Shown in pieces: positions 17,226-27,318 of a DNA stretch of 64,000 bases (position 1 is the first letter of the stretch; the number at the start of each line of letters is the position of its first letter). The notes beneath the pieces were generated by a model that made no database searches, had not been told where the DNA came from, and saw only the letters and a program-made list of their open reading frames with translations. This stretch comes from Bacillus sp. SD075. Its GTDB lineage: Bacteria > Bacillota > Bacilli > Bacillales > DSM-1321. Where the stretch lies: contig NZ_JADILK010000024.1 in the NCBI RefSeq assembly GCF_017355165.1, forward strand, positions 1 to 64,000. The letters are read 5' to 3'. The position numbers and the translations under genes were made by a program.

Positions 17226-18389
17226 ATGAGAGCATTACGATTATTAAAGAGTTTTAACTTTTTATATTTTGGACTGCTTGCCATTTTCATTCCGTTTCTC
17301 CCAGTCTATCTGGCTGATCAAGGTTTGCGTCCAGCCCAAATCGGATTCATCATCGGTACAGGTGGTTTTGTCACCCTCATCACCCAGCCTTTATGGGGAA
17401 TGATCAGCGACAAAACAAGGACTATACGAAAAGTCCTGTTGTTACTCATCTTTTTCTCGAGCGTCATCGGTTTTTTCCTATATGATTCAAGCAGTTATCT
17501 TCAGCTTATCCTGTTTGCCATGCTCTTATATTTCTTTCTGATGCCGATCGATCCCCTGACGGAAAGCCTCAATTTTACGATTGCAGAGAAATCCGGGATC
17601 AGTTACGGTTCCATCCGGACATATGGTGCTTTGGGTTATGCGGTCATATCGCTCATCACCGGCTATGTTATGTCATATTTCGGAGCGAACAGCCTGGCCT
17701 TCCTTTTCGCGGGCATAGGTTTAATCAGTTTCATTGTCAGCTGGATGATGCCTGATGCACCCGTTTCGGGGAAACCTGTCACATTTAGCAGCCTCAAGCA
17801 TTTTTTCAGTAATAAAGAGACGCTTCTCTTTTTGTTATTGGTCTTTATCTGTGCTGTCCCAGCAAGGATGAACGATACTTTCCTCGGAGTTTATATCAGG
17901 GAACTTGGAGGAAGCGCCAAGCTTGTAGGCTTGACCTGGTTCTTGGCGGCGGGAAGTGAAATCGTTGTGTTCGCCCTAAGCTTCTGGTGGCTGCGCAAAG
18001 GGAAGGAAATCATCATCATTTCGTTTGCAGCAGCGTTTTTCTTTATCCGTTATTTCGTCTCTGCGTGGATTACCGATCCACAGCTATTAGCTTATTTGCA
18101 AGTCATGCAGCTATTGACTTTCCCGATTTTCTACTCGGCAGCCATCCAATATCTGTATCGGATCGTTCCTGTTGAATGGCGTGCCACAGGCCAAACCGTA
18201 CTGGCGCTGCTATTCTTCGGGGTTTCGGGAATCATTGCCTCTTATATAGGCGGAGCCATATATGGGGCTTTCGGCGGCAAGACCCTTTACCTGTTCATCT
18301 CCTCCATCTCCTTTACAGGAATGATATTCGCTTTGGTTCTTTATCGGATATACGGCAAGAGGCTCGATACCCCAGAGGAAGTTGTATAA
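17226..18389 (+). CDS. MFS transporter, LacY/NupG-like (MFS_1_like)
   Basis: The 387-residue, twelve-helix carrier starts LLKSFNFLYFGLLAIFIPFL, the N-terminus of the LacY-like MFS group. QPLWGMISDKTRTIRK is the A-motif loop between helices 2 and 3, and GSIRTYGALGYAVISLITGY is the conserved helix-4 region. B. subtilis YwbF belongs to the same group. Substrates in the group are sugars and nucleosides; none can be assigned here. A single gene with a strong hairpin terminator downstream. Confidence 0.78.
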   Translation: MRALRLLKSFNFLYFGLLAIFIPFLPVYLADQGLRPAQIGFIIGTGGFVTLITQPLWGMISDKTRTIRKVLLLLIFFSSVIGFFLYDSSSYLQLILFAMLLYFFLMPIDPLTESLNFTIAEKSGISYGSIRTYGALGYAVISLITGYVMSYFGANSLAFLFAGIGLISFIVSWMMPDAPVSGKPVTFSSLKHFFSNKETLLFLLLVFICAVPARMNDTFLGVYIRELGGSAKLVGLTWFLAAGSEIVVFALSFWWLRKGKEIIIISFAAAFFFIRYFVSAWITDPQLLAYLQVMQLLTFPIFYSAAIQYLYRIVPVEWRATGQTVLALLFFGVSGIIASYIGGAIYGAFGGKTLYLFISSISFTGMIFALVLYRIYGKRLDTPEEVV

Positions 18390-18404
18390 CCCAAAAAACT
18401 GTAT

Positions 18405-18441
18405 AAAAAAGAGCATGTTTTAATCAAAACATGCTCTTTTT
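18405..18441. terminator. bidirectional terminator after the MFS gene
   Basis: AAAAAGAGCATGTTTT and AAAACATGCTCTTTTT form a perfect stem around AATC. A and T runs on both sides serve the MFS gene and the convergent 18450-18752 gene. Confidence 0.88.
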
Positions 18442-18449
18442 GCATTCTA

Positions 18450-18752
18450 TTAGCGAAATAAAGGGGCAACCGTTAACAATAACACAGAGAAGCAAAGCAG
18501 GATTGTCGTAGTCCTTTTTGAGAGTTTTACTTGTCCGTCATTTTTATAGAACCCTGAAAATTGAAGCCGGTTTTTATAAAGTACATAAAGTAATGGAAAA
18601 ATTGCCATAGCAACGATCCATCCGCCCCTGGTATTCTCTACGGTTATGCCAAAAATCGCATAAATTGAATTAATGATGAACCCCATTATCAATCCAATAA
18701 CGAAAATAATGGTGATTATACGAAATAATTCTAAGATAACTCTTAACATCAT
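18450..18752 (-). CDS. 100-residue membrane protein, unknown
   Basis: Three hydrophobic segments (about residues 8-35, 42-60 and 82-98) are separated by a basic loop with KNRLQFSGFYKNDGQVKLSK. The start MMLRVILELFR has GCGGGTGA upstream. It lies downstream of the lia operon's end on the same strand but is not part of that operon, since it is read from its own start after liaR in the opposite order. No family recognised. Confidence 0.55.
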   Translation of the reverse strand: MMLRVILELFRIITIIFVIGLIMGFIINSIYAIFGITVENTRGGWIVAMAIFPLLYVLYKNRLQFSGFYKNDGQVKLSKRTTTILLCFSVLLLTVAPLFR

Positions 18753-18886
18753 TTCACCCGCTTTCTGCCTGGTTTCCCGTTATCCGTAAAAAAAAGGCTG
18801 CAATCAGCAACCTTGAAAGAACTTTTACAGGATGGGATAATTCCCTAAATATAGCAAACTTTCATCTTTTGGTAAATAGATGCTCT

Positions 18887-19528
18887 TTACTCTTCCTCTT
18901 GAACAAGCGAATGCTTAAATGCGTAAATCACTGCTTGCGTGCGGTCCTGCACGGCAAGCTTACTTAATATATTGCTAACATGCACTTTGGCCGTTTTCAG
19001 GGCTATGTATAGTTCATCCGCAATGTCCTGATTCGTTTTCCCTTGTGTCATCAGCAGCAAAATTTCCATTTCTCGGTTTGTCAATTGATCATGAAGCTGG
19101 GTAACCTTTGGGCGACGCAGCTTTTCCATCATTTTTCCCGTCACTTCAGGTTCCAGTACACTTTGCCCCTGGAAAGTGGAACGGACGGCTCTCGCAATCT
19201 CACTGGCCTTTGATGTTTTCAACATATAGCTCGTCGCTCCGGCTTCCAATGCCGGGTACACCTTTTCATCATCCAAGAAGCTTGTCACAATGATGATCTT
19301 TGCTTCTGGCCATTTTTCAATAATTCGTTTCGTCGCTTCGATGCCGTCCATTTCCGGCATCACCAAATCCATCAAAATGATATCCGGACGCAATTCCATT
19401 GCCAGTTCGACAGCTTTCAAGCCATTATCCGCTTCCCCGATCACTTCGATATCCGACTGTGCGGATAAATAAGCCGACACCCCTATCCTTACCATTTCAT
19501 GGTCATCGACAAATAATACTTTAATCAT
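18887..19528 (-). CDS. liaR: response regulator LiaR (NarL/FixJ family)
   Basis: A receiver domain (residues ~1-118) with phospho-acceptor Asp in [14 protein letters not shown] and Lys in YMLKTSK is followed by a LuxR-type helix-turn-helix ([20 protein letters not shown], then [10 protein letters not shown]). The ATG at 19528 is chosen because GGAGGTGA sits inside the last codons of liaS; the genes overlap by eight bases. LiaR activates the lia operon when lipid-II-targeting antibiotics such as bacitracin damage the envelope. Confidence 0.9.
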   Translation of the reverse strand: MIKVLFVDDHEMVRIGVSAYLSAQSDIEVIGEADNGLKAVELAMELRPDIILMDLVMPEMDGIEATKRIIEKWPEAKIIIVTSFLDDEKVYPALEAGATSYMLKTSKASEIARAVRSTFQGQSVLEPEVTGKMMEKLRRPKVTQLHDQLTNREMEILLLMTQGKTNQDIADELYIALKTAKVHVSNILSKLAVQDRTQAVIYAFKHSLVQEEE

Positions 19529-20567
19529 CATGGTCACCTCCAGCATTTAATAATGGGATTTTCACTTCAAGTTTCGTTCCTTTATTAGGAACACTTACAA
19601 GTTGCATCGTTCCGCCTAATTCAACAGCCCGTTCATGCATGTTTTGAAGACCATATGATCCCGTTTTCGACTCCTCGACGTTAAAACCGATGCCATCATC
19701 CGTTATCCGTAAAATGATCAGCCCATCCCGAACGATCAATAGCACTTCAAGCGAGTTCGCTTTTGCATGTCTTAGCGTATTGGAAATCGATTCCTGTAAA
19801 ATCCGAAACAGATGGTCCTCAATCCCCTTGTCCAGAGTGACAGGCTCCATCTTCCAATTTATATCCATCGTCACTTTTTGTGCCAATTCCAAAAGGAGCT
19901 CTTTCATTCCTTCATGTAAAGATTTTCCCTTTAATGCGACAGGTCTCAAGTGAAGCAATAAAGCCCTCATCTCAAGCTGGGATTGATGGATCATTTCTTC
20001 CACTACCTTGAATTGTTTCATTTCCGTTTTTTCCATATCGGATTGAGATTCGGTGATGGCCGACATGAACATCGAAGCAGCAAACAATTGCTGACTCACC
20101 GAATCATGCAGTTCCCGTGCCAAACGGTTTCGTTCCTGGGAAACGATTTCCTGGATCTGTTTCTCCTGATCAATGGCCTTTTCATTCGCCATTTTTTGCG
20201 ATAATTTTGTCTGCTCATTGATTTGCTTATGGATCAGTTGCATTCGTTCCACCATTTTAGCCAGCTCTTGGACCGGATACGCCTCCTGTTGTGAAGGTAA
20301 GCGGCCCTGTTCAAGTAAATGCAGCCCTTCATCCACCCTTTCCAGCTGCCTCTTCCAAAACATTCCCGAAACGACTCCATAAATCAACCCTACAGACATG
20401 ACCAGGCTTGGCAGGAATATGACGAAGGGTAATCCCATGACCACTTTCTCCCACAGTAAGCTCCAGTCGGACAAAGGAAAGATGAAGAAAACCGCTGCCG
20501 GCAAGATGAGGGAAAGAACGAAAGCAACACCAAGGGCAGTCAATATCTGCCGTGTCACTATACTCAT
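19521..20567 (-). CDS. liaS: sensor histidine kinase LiaS
   Basis: The 348-residue protein has two N-terminal membrane helices with a very short outer loop (intramembrane-sensing layout), a HAMP-like linker, and a HisKA_3 domain with [20 protein letters not shown] (His is the phosphate site). The HATPase part has [11 protein letters not shown] and DDGIGFN. It overlaps liaF by ATGA and liaR by eight bases, so the three are co-translated. In B. subtilis, LiaF keeps LiaS inactive until envelope stress. Confidence 0.92.
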   Translation of the reverse strand: MSIVTRQILTALGVAFVLSLILPAAVFFIFPLSDWSLLWEKVVMGLPFVIFLPSLVMSVGLIYGVVSGMFWKRQLERVDEGLHLLEQGRLPSQQEAYPVQELAKMVERMQLIHKQINEQTKLSQKMANEKAIDQEKQIQEIVSQERNRLARELHDSVSQQLFAASMFMSAITESQSDMEKTEMKQFKVVEEMIHQSQLEMRALLLHLRPVALKGKSLHEGMKELLLELAQKVTMDINWKMEPVTLDKGIEDHLFRILQESISNTLRHAKANSLEVLLIVRDGLIILRITDDGIGFNVEESKTGSYGLQNMHERAVELGGTMQLVSVPNKGTKLEVKIPLLNAGGDHDD

Positions 20568-21310
20568 ATCCGCTTCACCTCTAAATCCCCAACTAAGATT
20601 GAAGTGATGATATGAACCTTGTGATCCGTTTCATTGAACCCTTCCGTTTGGTAGGAATAAATTTGATTAAAGACCCTGGATTCAGGCTTATTTTCAAAAA
20701 TCCGCGCTCTGCCAGCAATGACCGAGTGATGGACCCTGATTTCGATGCCATACGGTACAAGCACAGTGATATTGCCAATGATATTCCTGATGGAAATGAC
20801 AGCGTCGCCTTTCGGTAAAATCGTTTTGCTTAAATCGATAACCGTATCACCGACTCCTCCCTGAACATTCACGGAATTCCATTCATATACATGCTCGGCC
20901 GTTTGTTGATGACCGAACAACTTATTTTTAAAAAGGTAATCGATTTTCAGCAATTGTTCCTTATTGATCTTTTCTTCTTCCGAATCATCATTGGTTAGAA
21001 TCGGACTGACCCAATCAGGATTCTTTTTGGACTGATAATATAAAAGCAAAAAATAAATGAGGATTGCCATTAGGAAAAATCTAAAGACGAACATATTCAA
21101 GACAGTGATGATAAGGGAAATCAACCCTATAAAAAATAGGATTTTCCCGATTGTCCGTTTTGTGAATTTCCTGCCTAAATAGATACATCCAATTGAAAAA
21201 GCGAGGGAAAAAAGGAGACCTCCACCCGTAAATGAAATCTCTAAAAAAAGCAAGACGACTCCGATGAGAAGCATCCATCCCATATAGTCCGTCTTCATCT
21301 TGTTCAACAT
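20564..21310 (-). CDS. liaF: LiaF, inhibitor of LiaRS signalling
   Basis: ATG 21310 follows GGGGAGGCG; the longer frame crosses a hairpin and is not used. The 248-residue product has four to five membrane helices in the first ~100 residues and a C-terminal YvqF/LiaF beta domain with NVQGGVGDTVIDLSKTILPK, IRNIIGNITVLVPYGIEI and [11 protein letters not shown]. Length and order (liaF-liaS-liaR) match the Firmicute cell-wall stress module. It is separated from liaH by an intercistronic hairpin. Confidence 0.9.
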   Translation of the reverse strand: MLNKMKTDYMGWMLLIGVVLLFLEISFTGGGLLFSLAFSIGCIYLGRKFTKRTIGKILFFIGLISLIITVLNMFVFRFFLMAILIYFLLLYYQSKKNPDWVSPILTNDDSEEEKINKEQLLKIDYLFKNKLFGHQQTAEHVYEWNSVNVQGGVGDTVIDLSKTILPKGDAVISIRNIIGNITVLVPYGIEIRVHHSVIAGRARIFENKPESRVFNQIYSYQTEGFNETDHKVHIITSILVGDLEVKRI

Positions 21311-21340
21311 CGGTTCGCCTCCCCTGTATACGTTCATGAT

Positions 21341-21378
21341 ATTCTTAAAAGGCACAGGAACCCGTGCCTTTTAAGAAT
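21341..21378 (-). terminator. intercistronic hairpin between liaH and liaF
   Basis: ATTCTTAAAAGGCAC (21341-21355) and GTGCCTTTTAAGAAT (21364-21378) form a perfect 15 bp stem with an 8-base loop. There is no long T run after it, so it probably works as a weak terminator or mRNA-stabilising hairpin. That would give high liaIH and low liaFSR transcript levels. Confidence 0.75.
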
Positions 21379-21465
21379 ACCATGAAATTATCACGTTCTG
21401 ACAGCCTGTTTTCCCCGACTTCCATTCAAAAAGTCCAGGGGCTGACAGCGATGCCTAAAAAATCT

Positions 21466-22101
21466 TTACGCTTCTTTCTGTTCCAATTCTTTTTCAAGCT
21501 GGACAATCCTGGAATCGATCGTATGCCGATTATAATCTGTATGGACCTGATGCTCGATGCGATCGATATAATGCTCCATTTCTTCAAACATCGCTACCGG
21601 TTTGGCTTCTGAACTGCCTCCGTCCAAAACCCGATTGATCCGGTTGTTTGCCCGGGCAATATTTTCCCTGCCCATCAGTTCCAGCCGCTTTAGATGCATA
21701 TCCTTCAGCTTATGCTTCATTTCTTCATATTTCCGCTCCAGTTCAGCCAGCTGAACCTCTGCACTTTTATGCGCCTCCTTCAAACTTAGCGCTCGGTCTT
21801 CATAGTGCAGGCTTTCCTTTACAGCAAATTCCATTAACTCTGTTTCTCCCGACTGCTTAGCTATCTCAGCCTGATGCTTACGCTTTTCAGCTAGATGATG
21901 CGCTTGATTATATTCACGCGTAAACTCTTCCTTTAAAAGATATTGACGTTCAAGCAGCTTACCGACCTTTTCTGTCTCCTGCTCACATTGACGCAAATAT
22001 TGATTTAGCATTCCAATTGGATTTTTTTGCTCCTTTTTATCCAACAAATCGTGAAAATCCGCAGAAATCGTTTGTTTCATTCTTGAAAATAAATTACCCA
22101 T
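21466..22101 (-). CDS. liaH: LiaH, PspA/IM30-family phage-shock protein
   Basis: The 211-residue, almost wholly alpha-helical coiled-coil protein begins MGNLFSRMKQTISADFHDLL, with PIGMLNQYLRQCEQE typical of PspA/IM30 N-termini. Long heptad regions (~30-140) are rich in Lys, Glu and Gln. LiaH forms large rings that support the membrane during envelope stress. It follows liaI by 19 bases and is the highly expressed effector of the operon. Confidence 0.92.
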   Translation of the reverse strand: MGNLFSRMKQTISADFHDLLDKKEQKNPIGMLNQYLRQCEQETEKVGKLLERQYLLKEEFTREYNQAHHLAEKRKHQAEIAKQSGETELMEFAVKESLHYEDRALSLKEAHKSAEVQLAELERKYEEMKHKLKDMHLKRLELMGRENIARANNRINRVLDGGSSEAKPVAMFEEMEHYIDRIEHQVHTDYNRHTIDSRIVQLEKELEQKEA

Positions 22102-22120
22102 TCCAATTACACCCCTTCTA

Positions 22121-22468
22121 TTAGTTCTTATTCAACTCTTTCCACTCTCTTTCAAAATTTGAGAATGGGTCATTTCCTTTCGAAGCTGCATTTTCATCAT
22201 TTTCATTCCATTTTTTATAGACCAGGTAAAGAACATAAGCTGCCACCAATCCCAATATTGCCGGGATATGGGAAATAGAAATGATCAGCACGATAATGGA
22301 GACTGATCCCCACGCAATCTTGGCTCCTGTCGATTCGGACTTCATGAACTGTTTGAACCCAAAATATAGGATCGTCAAGCAAATCGCCAGGCTGATCAAT
22401 GGACCAACATTCGCCAGTAACAGGAAAAATGCGATCAGTCCTACTATAAATAAACCAAATTTCTTCAT
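22121..22468 (-). CDS. liaI: LiaI-like membrane anchor
   Basis: The 115-residue protein has hydrophobic helices at ~5-25, 27-42 and 50-85, and a charged tail (KGNDPFSNFEREWKELNKN). LiaI anchors LiaH at the membrane. Its place as first gene of liaI-liaH-liaF-liaS-liaR and its perfect AAAGGAGG site support the call. liaG, present between liaH and liaF in B. subtilis, is absent here. Confidence 0.82.
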   Translation of the reverse strand: MKKFGLFIVGLIAFFLLLANVGPLISLAICLTILYFGFKQFMKSESTGAKIAWGSVSIIVLIISISHIPAILGLVAAYVLYLVYKKWNENDENAASKGNDPFSNFEREWKELNKN

Positions 22469-22527
22469 TGTTTTCGTCCTCCTTTCCTTGTTTATATCTT
22501 ATCTACTTTTACAAGTTCGTATAATGA

Positions 22528-22560
22528 GCCTTAGCTATATTTTCTAGTAAGACCTAAGGC
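22528..22560 (-). promoter_or_regulatory. inverted repeat upstream of liaI, possible LiaR site
   Basis: GCCTTAG (22528-22534) and CTAAGGC (22554-22560) are perfect inverted copies 60-90 bases before liaI. The position fits a response-regulator operator, but I cannot match it to a known LiaR box. The tentative name rests on position only. Confidence 0.35.
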
Positions 22561-22592
22561 GTAGACGCTGTAAGTCCCACGTTAATAAGGGT

Positions 22593-22676
22593 GTTTTGAT
22601 CGTGAGTTTGGACATTTCACTCGTGAATTCTGCGGCTTTACCCGTGAGTTTGTTCGTGAGGGGTTTTCTCGTGGAC
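22593..22676. repeat. second TTTACTCGTGA-type tandem repeat block
   Basis: Units with cores GATCGTGAG, TTTCACTCGTGAA, TTTACCCGTGAG, TTCGTGAG and TTCTCGTGG follow at ~20-base spacing. It is the same family as the block at 1910-2030 and lies in the liaI-TetR gap. No gene covers it. Confidence 0.65.
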
Positions 22677-22790
22677 TTTTGCGAGTTCTAAGTCGCGGGA
22701 AGAAGTTTTTCGAATAAGGTGGGGAAGTCTTTAAAAAAATTAAATCTTCCGATTGTATCTAACCGGAAGATCGGTGAACTGCTAATACCC

Positions 22791-23405
22791 TTACACATAC
22801 AAGCCTTCGACGTAAACTGAGGTGATGGTTTGAGCTATCTCTTCGACAGAGCTTTGATGTTCATTTCGGACAATTTCCCACAGATACATTTCATTTGTGA
22901 AAAACCACCCTCTTGCCACAAGCTCATGGTTCAGTTCAGCTCTTGCCAGCCCATTGTGCTGTGCATAGGCGACGTCCTTTGAAATTCGCTGAATGAACTT
23001 CATGCGGATCGCTTTCCATTTATCTGAAATAATGGTTGATATCCCAATGGCCTGTTCGAAAACTTGCATCATATTGCGTTCAGCTTCTGCCATTTTCAAA
23101 AAAGCATGAGCTTGCCTATATATGATATGTTTTGCTTCATCTTTTGATTTTGGAAAGAAAGAAGTCTCGGCAATTTCATAGAATTGCTCCATTACATTTT
23201 CCATTAATACAATTAACAGATCCTCTTTCCCTTTAAAATGAACATAGGCCGTTCCGTATCCGATGTTTGCCCTTTTGATCATTTGGGAAATAAGAGCAGC
23301 TTGATAACCTTCTTCAAGAAATATTTCCTTTGCAGCCTCTAGTAACTTTTGACGTGTCATGATCGAGCGTAAATGCCGTTTATCCCCCACTTTGCCATTC
23401 TCCAT
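22791..23405 (-). CDS. TetR-family regulator, probable kyn operon repressor
   Basis: An N-terminal TetR helix-turn-helix (residues ~15-62: LLEAAKEIFLEEGYQAALIS, then ANIGYGTAYVHFKGKEDLL) is followed by an all-helical ligand domain. The 204-residue protein is divergent from kynU across a 170-base control region with inverted repeats, so it most likely controls the tryptophan catabolic genes. The inducer (tryptophan, kynurenine or a relative) is a guess. The RBS GGGGAGG before ATG 23405 is strong. Confidence 0.78.
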   Translation of the reverse strand: MENGKVGDKRHLRSIMTRQKLLEAAKEIFLEEGYQAALISQMIKRANIGYGTAYVHFKGKEDLLIVLMENVMEQFYEIAETSFFPKSKDEAKHIIYRQAHAFLKMAEAERNMMQVFEQAIGISTIISDKWKAIRMKFIQRISKDVAYAQHNGLARAELNHELVARGWFFTNEMYLWEIVRNEHQSSVEEIAQTITSVYVEGLYV

Positions 23406-23474
23406 GCTTATTCCTCCCCTTATCTTCTAGCATAAAGGATATCCATCAAATAAAAAACATTAGTTGGAGAGATT

Positions 23475-23537
23475 GATTCAATGTTTATAATTTTCTGAAT
23501 CGACTTATTGACACCATGTCATATTCTTTGGTACGAT
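23475..23537 (+). promoter_or_regulatory. kynU promoter with candidate operators
   Basis: TTGACA (23508-23513) and TACGAT (23532-23537) with an 18-base spacer form the promoter. GATTCA (23475-23480) and TGAATC (23496-23501) are inverted copies just upstream, and GACA-cca-TGTC overlaps the -35 box. Either could bind the divergent TetR protein. Confidence 0.55.
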
Positions 23538-23578
23538 TCTCCTAGAATTATTTAGAATACTAAAATAGGAGGATGATT

Positions 23579-24856
23579 ATGGTTTCTGAATACACATTGG
23601 ATCACGCTAAACAAATGGATGAGCATGACGCGCTTAAAAATTTTCGTGAAGAGTTTTATTTAAAGCCGGATTCCATCTATATGGATGGAAACTCATTGGG
23701 GCTTCTTTCGAAAAGGGCTGAACGCACTCTTTTGGAATCTTTGGAAGATTGGAAGGAGCACGGGATTGATGGATGGACACAAGGAAATCACCCATGGTTT
23801 TTCATGGCTGAAAAATTGGGCGCGAAGATGGCCCAATTGGTCGGAGCTTCTCCAGAGGAAGTTATCGTAACCGGCTCCACAACTGTAAATCTGCATCAAC
23901 TTGTAGCCACTTTTTACAAGCCGGAAGGAATGCGCAAAAAAATTCTAGCAGATGAATTAACCTTTCCGACTGATATTTATGCTCTTCAAAGTCAGCTGCG
24001 TACACATGGATGCGATCCGGAAACCGATCTCATCCGCGTAAAAAGCCGCGATGGAAGATTTCTTGAAGAGGATGACATTATCGAAGCAATGACAGATGAC
24101 ATCGCTTTGATCATCTTGCCAACGGTCCTGTATCGCAGCGGTCAAATATTGGATATGAAACGATTAACTGAGGAAGCTCATAAAAGAGGAATAGTGATCG
24201 GATTTGACGGATGTCATTCTATCGGTGCCATCCCGCATTCATTCAGCGAATGGGATGTGGATTTTGCGTATTGGTGCAATTATAAACATTTAAATGGCGG
24301 CCCTGGCGGTGTTGGCGGTTTATATGTAAATCGTAAACATTTTGGCACGATGCCTGGTTTGGCTGGATGGTTCGGCTCCAAAAAAGATAAACAATTCGAT
24401 ATGGAACATACCCTAACACCAGCTGAATCAGCAGGCGCGTATCAAATTGGCACGCCGCATGTGTTAAGTTGTGCACCTTTGATTGGGTCTTTGGACATTT
24501 TTATTGAAGCTGGAATTGAGAATATTCGCGAAAAATCCCTTAAAATCAATCAATATTTAATGGATTTAGTCGAATTCGAATTGGAAGACATGGGATTTTT
24601 CATTGGAACCCCTAGAGAAGAGATACGCCGTGGAGGTCATGTAAGCCTTGAGCATAAAGAAGCTGCACGGATATGTAAGGCATTGAAAGAGAACGGTGTC
24701 ATTCCAGATTTCCGGGCACCTAACATCATTCGTCTCGCACCGGTTGCACTATATACTTCCTATGCAGAAGTTTGGGAAGTTGTACAAATACTCAAGAAAA
24801 TCATGTCAGAAAAACAATATGAAAAATTCAAAAATGAGCGTGAAGTGGTCGCATAA
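23579..24856 (+). CDS. kynU: kynureninase
   Basis: Kynureninase splits L-kynurenine into anthranilate and alanine using PLP. The ~425-residue protein is normal length. [15 protein letters not shown] opens the fold, [14 protein letters not shown] holds the PLP-binding Asp, and [12 protein letters not shown] holds the Schiff-base Lys. ATG 23579 is preferred because TAGGAGG is six bases upstream; the ATG at 23573 touches the ribosome site. It is the first gene of a four-gene operon. No 3-hydroxylase gene is nearby, so the route probably ends at anthranilate. Confidence 0.95.
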   Translation: MVSEYTLDHAKQMDEHDALKNFREEFYLKPDSIYMDGNSLGLLSKRAERTLLESLEDWKEHGIDGWTQGNHPWFFMAEKLGAKMAQLVGASPEEVIVTGSTTVNLHQLVATFYKPEGMRKKILADELTFPTDIYALQSQLRTHGCDPETDLIRVKSRDGRFLEEDDIIEAMTDDIALIILPTVLYRSGQILDMKRLTEEAHKRGIVIGFDGCHSIGAIPHSFSEWDVDFAYWCNYKHLNGGPGGVGGLYVNRKHFGTMPGLAGWFGSKKDKQFDMEHTLTPAESAGAYQIGTPHVLSCAPLIGSLDIFIEAGIENIREKSLKINQYLMDLVEFELEDMGFFIGTPREEIRRGGHVSLEHKEAARICKALKENGVIPDFRAPNIIRLAPVALYTSYAEVWEVVQILKKIMSEKQYEKFKNEREVVA

Positions 24857-24945
24857 CATGGAATTCCGCCAATGGGGGCTCATTCCTCAAATGGTTAGTT
24901 AATTAGGGCAGGATAAAATCTTTTTTGATAAAAAGGGGATGAACT

Positions 24946-26367
24946 ATGGAGAACAAAAATACTCAATTGAACTTTAAAGATGAGCCAGAAAAGGGATTAA
25001 AACGCGAGCTGGAAACAAATCAGCTTTCCATGATCGCAATGGGCTGTGCCATCGGGACAGGATTATTCCTTGGCAGCGGGCTTGCCATACAAGCGGCAGG
25101 GCCAAGTGTATTGCTCAGCTATGCACTCGGGGCGTTCATTGTTTTACTGTTGATGGGCTGCTTAGCCGAAATGACGGTTGCCCATCCTACTTCCGGATCT
25201 TTTGGAGCCATTGCTGAAAAGTACATGACTCCAATGGCAGGCTATCTTGTCCGCTATTCTTATTGGATTGCCAATGTTTTGGCTGTTGGGGTTGAAGTAA
25301 GTGCAGTCAGTGTCTATATGAAGTATTGGTTTCCGACTGTGCCGGGAATCGTATGGATTTTGCTGTTTGCAGGTGCCCTGATTTATGTAAATGCTACTAG
25401 CGTGAATACATTCGCTACATTTGAGTATTGGTTCTCCTTTATTAAAATAAGTGCCATCGTTGGGTTTATCCTTCTTGGAGCCTATGTACTATTCGGTTCA
25501 TCCGATCAGCCACATATAGGACCTGAGAACTTTGTAAATGAAGGCGGTTTTTTCCCATTTGGTTGGTGGGGAATGTGGGTAGCCGTATTTATTTCTTTAT
25601 TCAGCTTTCTCGGAACCGAAATGATAGCGGTTACATCAGGGGAAGCAAAAGACCCGGATGCAGCAGTTCCAAAAGCATTAAAAGCGACCGTGTTCCGTTT
25701 ATCCACCTTCTATGTATTGACAATCGGCATCATGCTGATGATCGTTCCGTGGAAAACGGCTGGGATCGAGGAAAGTCCATTCGTAAAAGTAATGGAAATC
25801 TTGAACATTCCTGGTGCATCCGGGATCATGAACTTTATTATTTTAACAGCCGCTTTATCTGCCATGAATGCCCAGCTCTATGCCTCAACACGTATGATGT
25901 TTTCATTAGCCCGCGGAAAACATGCACCTAGCTTTTTAGGAAAGTTAAACAAAAGGGGCGTTCCGGGAAAAGCACTTGCTGTTTCTACTACTGGGATTTT
26001 CATTGCTGCAGGCGTCCATGCGTTGCTTCCTGGTTCATCCTATGCATACATGATGGGGATTTCCATGTTCGGTGCCATGTTCACTTGGCTCATGATCTTC
26101 ATTTCCCATTTGTTTTTCAGGGTGAAATGGGAAAAAACCGGCGGGCGTAAATTACCGGTAAGGATGATCGGTTTTCCCTACTTAACGATACTAGGGGCCG
26201 TCCTTCTATTCAGCTTAATGATTACAACATGGTTTACAGATTTCAAGATCATGCTTCAATTCGGGATACCTTGGTTACTATTTTTAGCTGTTGCTTATTT
26301 TGTTTCAAAAAGAAGAAATATTAACCATAATGTAATGGAAGAATCGCTGGAAAAGAAGATAGAATAG
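24946..26367 (+). CDS. amino-acid permease of the kyn operon
   Basis: The 473-residue APC/AAT permease has twelve helices, with MIAMGCAIGTGLFLGSGLAI in helix 1 and SLFSFLGTEMIAVTSGEAK in the helix 6 region. It lies between kynU and kynA on the same strand, 89 bases after kynU and 47 before kynA, with a good GGGGATG site. Tryptophan, kynurenine or anthranilate transport is inferred from position. Specificity cannot be read from sequence. Confidence 0.85.
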   Translation: MENKNTQLNFKDEPEKGLKRELETNQLSMIAMGCAIGTGLFLGSGLAIQAAGPSVLLSYALGAFIVLLLMGCLAEMTVAHPTSGSFGAIAEKYMTPMAGYLVRYSYWIANVLAVGVEVSAVSVYMKYWFPTVPGIVWILLFAGALIYVNATSVNTFATFEYWFSFIKISAIVGFILLGAYVLFGSSDQPHIGPENFVNEGGFFPFGWWGMWVAVFISLFSFLGTEMIAVTSGEAKDPDAAVPKALKATVFRLSTFYVLTIGIMLMIVPWKTAGIEESPFVKVMEILNIPGASGIMNFIILTAALSAMNAQLYASTRMMFSLARGKHAPSFLGKLNKRGVPGKALAVSTTGIFIAAGVHALLPGSSYAYMMGISMFGAMFTWLMIFISHLFFRVKWEKTGGRKLPVRMIGFPYLTILGAVLLFSLMITTWFTDFKIMLQFGIPWLLFLAVAYFVSKRRNINHNVMEESLEKKIE

Positions 26368-26414
26368 AATGACGAATAAATAGTTTTGCATATGAAAAGT
26401 GAGGGGATCATGGA

Positions 26415-27269
26415 ATGAAGAATATGGATAACAATAAACAGACAATAACTGGCCTCGAGAAAGAAATTCAAACCGATTTTCAAAAATCGATGTCTTATGG
26501 AGATTATCTCCACCTTGATAAGATTTTAACTAGTCAGCATAGATGTTCCGATCATCATGATGAAATGCTATTCATCATCATCCATCAAGCGAGTGAGCTA
26601 TGGATGAAGCTCATTTTACATGAGTTGACAGCAGCAACGGAGTCTATCCGCCAAAACAAGTTGGAACCTTCATTTAAAATGCTGTCTCGCGTTTCGAGGA
26701 TCCAGCAGCAATTGATCCAGTCATGGAATGTCCTTTCTACTTTAACACCGGCAGAATATATGGAGTTCAGGGATAAACTGGGACAATCTTCCGGTTTCCA
26801 ATCTTATCAGAATCGTTTGATTGAATTTGCATTAGGAAACAAAAATGTCCATACGCTATCAGTCTATCAGCACCAAACAGAATTATACGACCAAATGCAG
26901 CAGGCCCTTCATGAGCCAAGTATTTATGATGCGGCGATTCATGCACTTGTGGCGCGCGGATTACCTATTGATCAAGAAGCCATCAGCAGAGATTGGTCAC
27001 AAAGATATGAACCAAATGCCAGTGTAGAAGAGGCGTGGCTGACAGTTTACCGTGATGTTGAGCAATATTGGGACTTATATGAGTTGGGCGAGAAGTTAGT
27101 GGACATTGGCCATCAACAGCAATTATGGCGTTTTAATCATATGACCACGGTGGAAAGGATTATTGGTAATAAACAAGGGACTGGCGGATCATCGGGTGTA
27201 ACATATTTAAAAAGAGCACTGGATCAACACTTTTTCCCAGAACTATGGAGCCTAAGAACGAAGCTATAA
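26415..27269 (+). CDS. kynA: tryptophan 2,3-dioxygenase
   Basis: This haem enzyme opens the indole ring of L-tryptophan to N-formylkynurenine. The 284-residue protein has [18 protein letters not shown] near the N-terminus, [20 protein letters not shown] (active-site region), [13 protein letters not shown] and the end motif [31 protein letters not shown] holds the likely haem-ligand His. Third gene of the kyn operon, only 49 bases from the next likely start. Confidence 0.95.
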   Translation: MKNMDNNKQTITGLEKEIQTDFQKSMSYGDYLHLDKILTSQHRCSDHHDEMLFIIIHQASELWMKLILHELTAATESIRQNKLEPSFKMLSRVSRIQQQLIQSWNVLSTLTPAEYMEFRDKLGQSSGFQSYQNRLIEFALGNKNVHTLSVYQHQTELYDQMQQALHEPSIYDAAIHALVARGLPIDQEAISRDWSQRYEPNASVEEAWLTVYRDVEQYWDLYELGEKLVDIGHQQQLWRFNHMTTVERIIGNKQGTGGSSGVTYLKRALDQHFFPELWSLRTKL

Positions 27270-27318
27270 GATGAGAATAAGTAGCAAAGAAACAGCCAGT
27301 AGAGATGGGGGTAAATGC

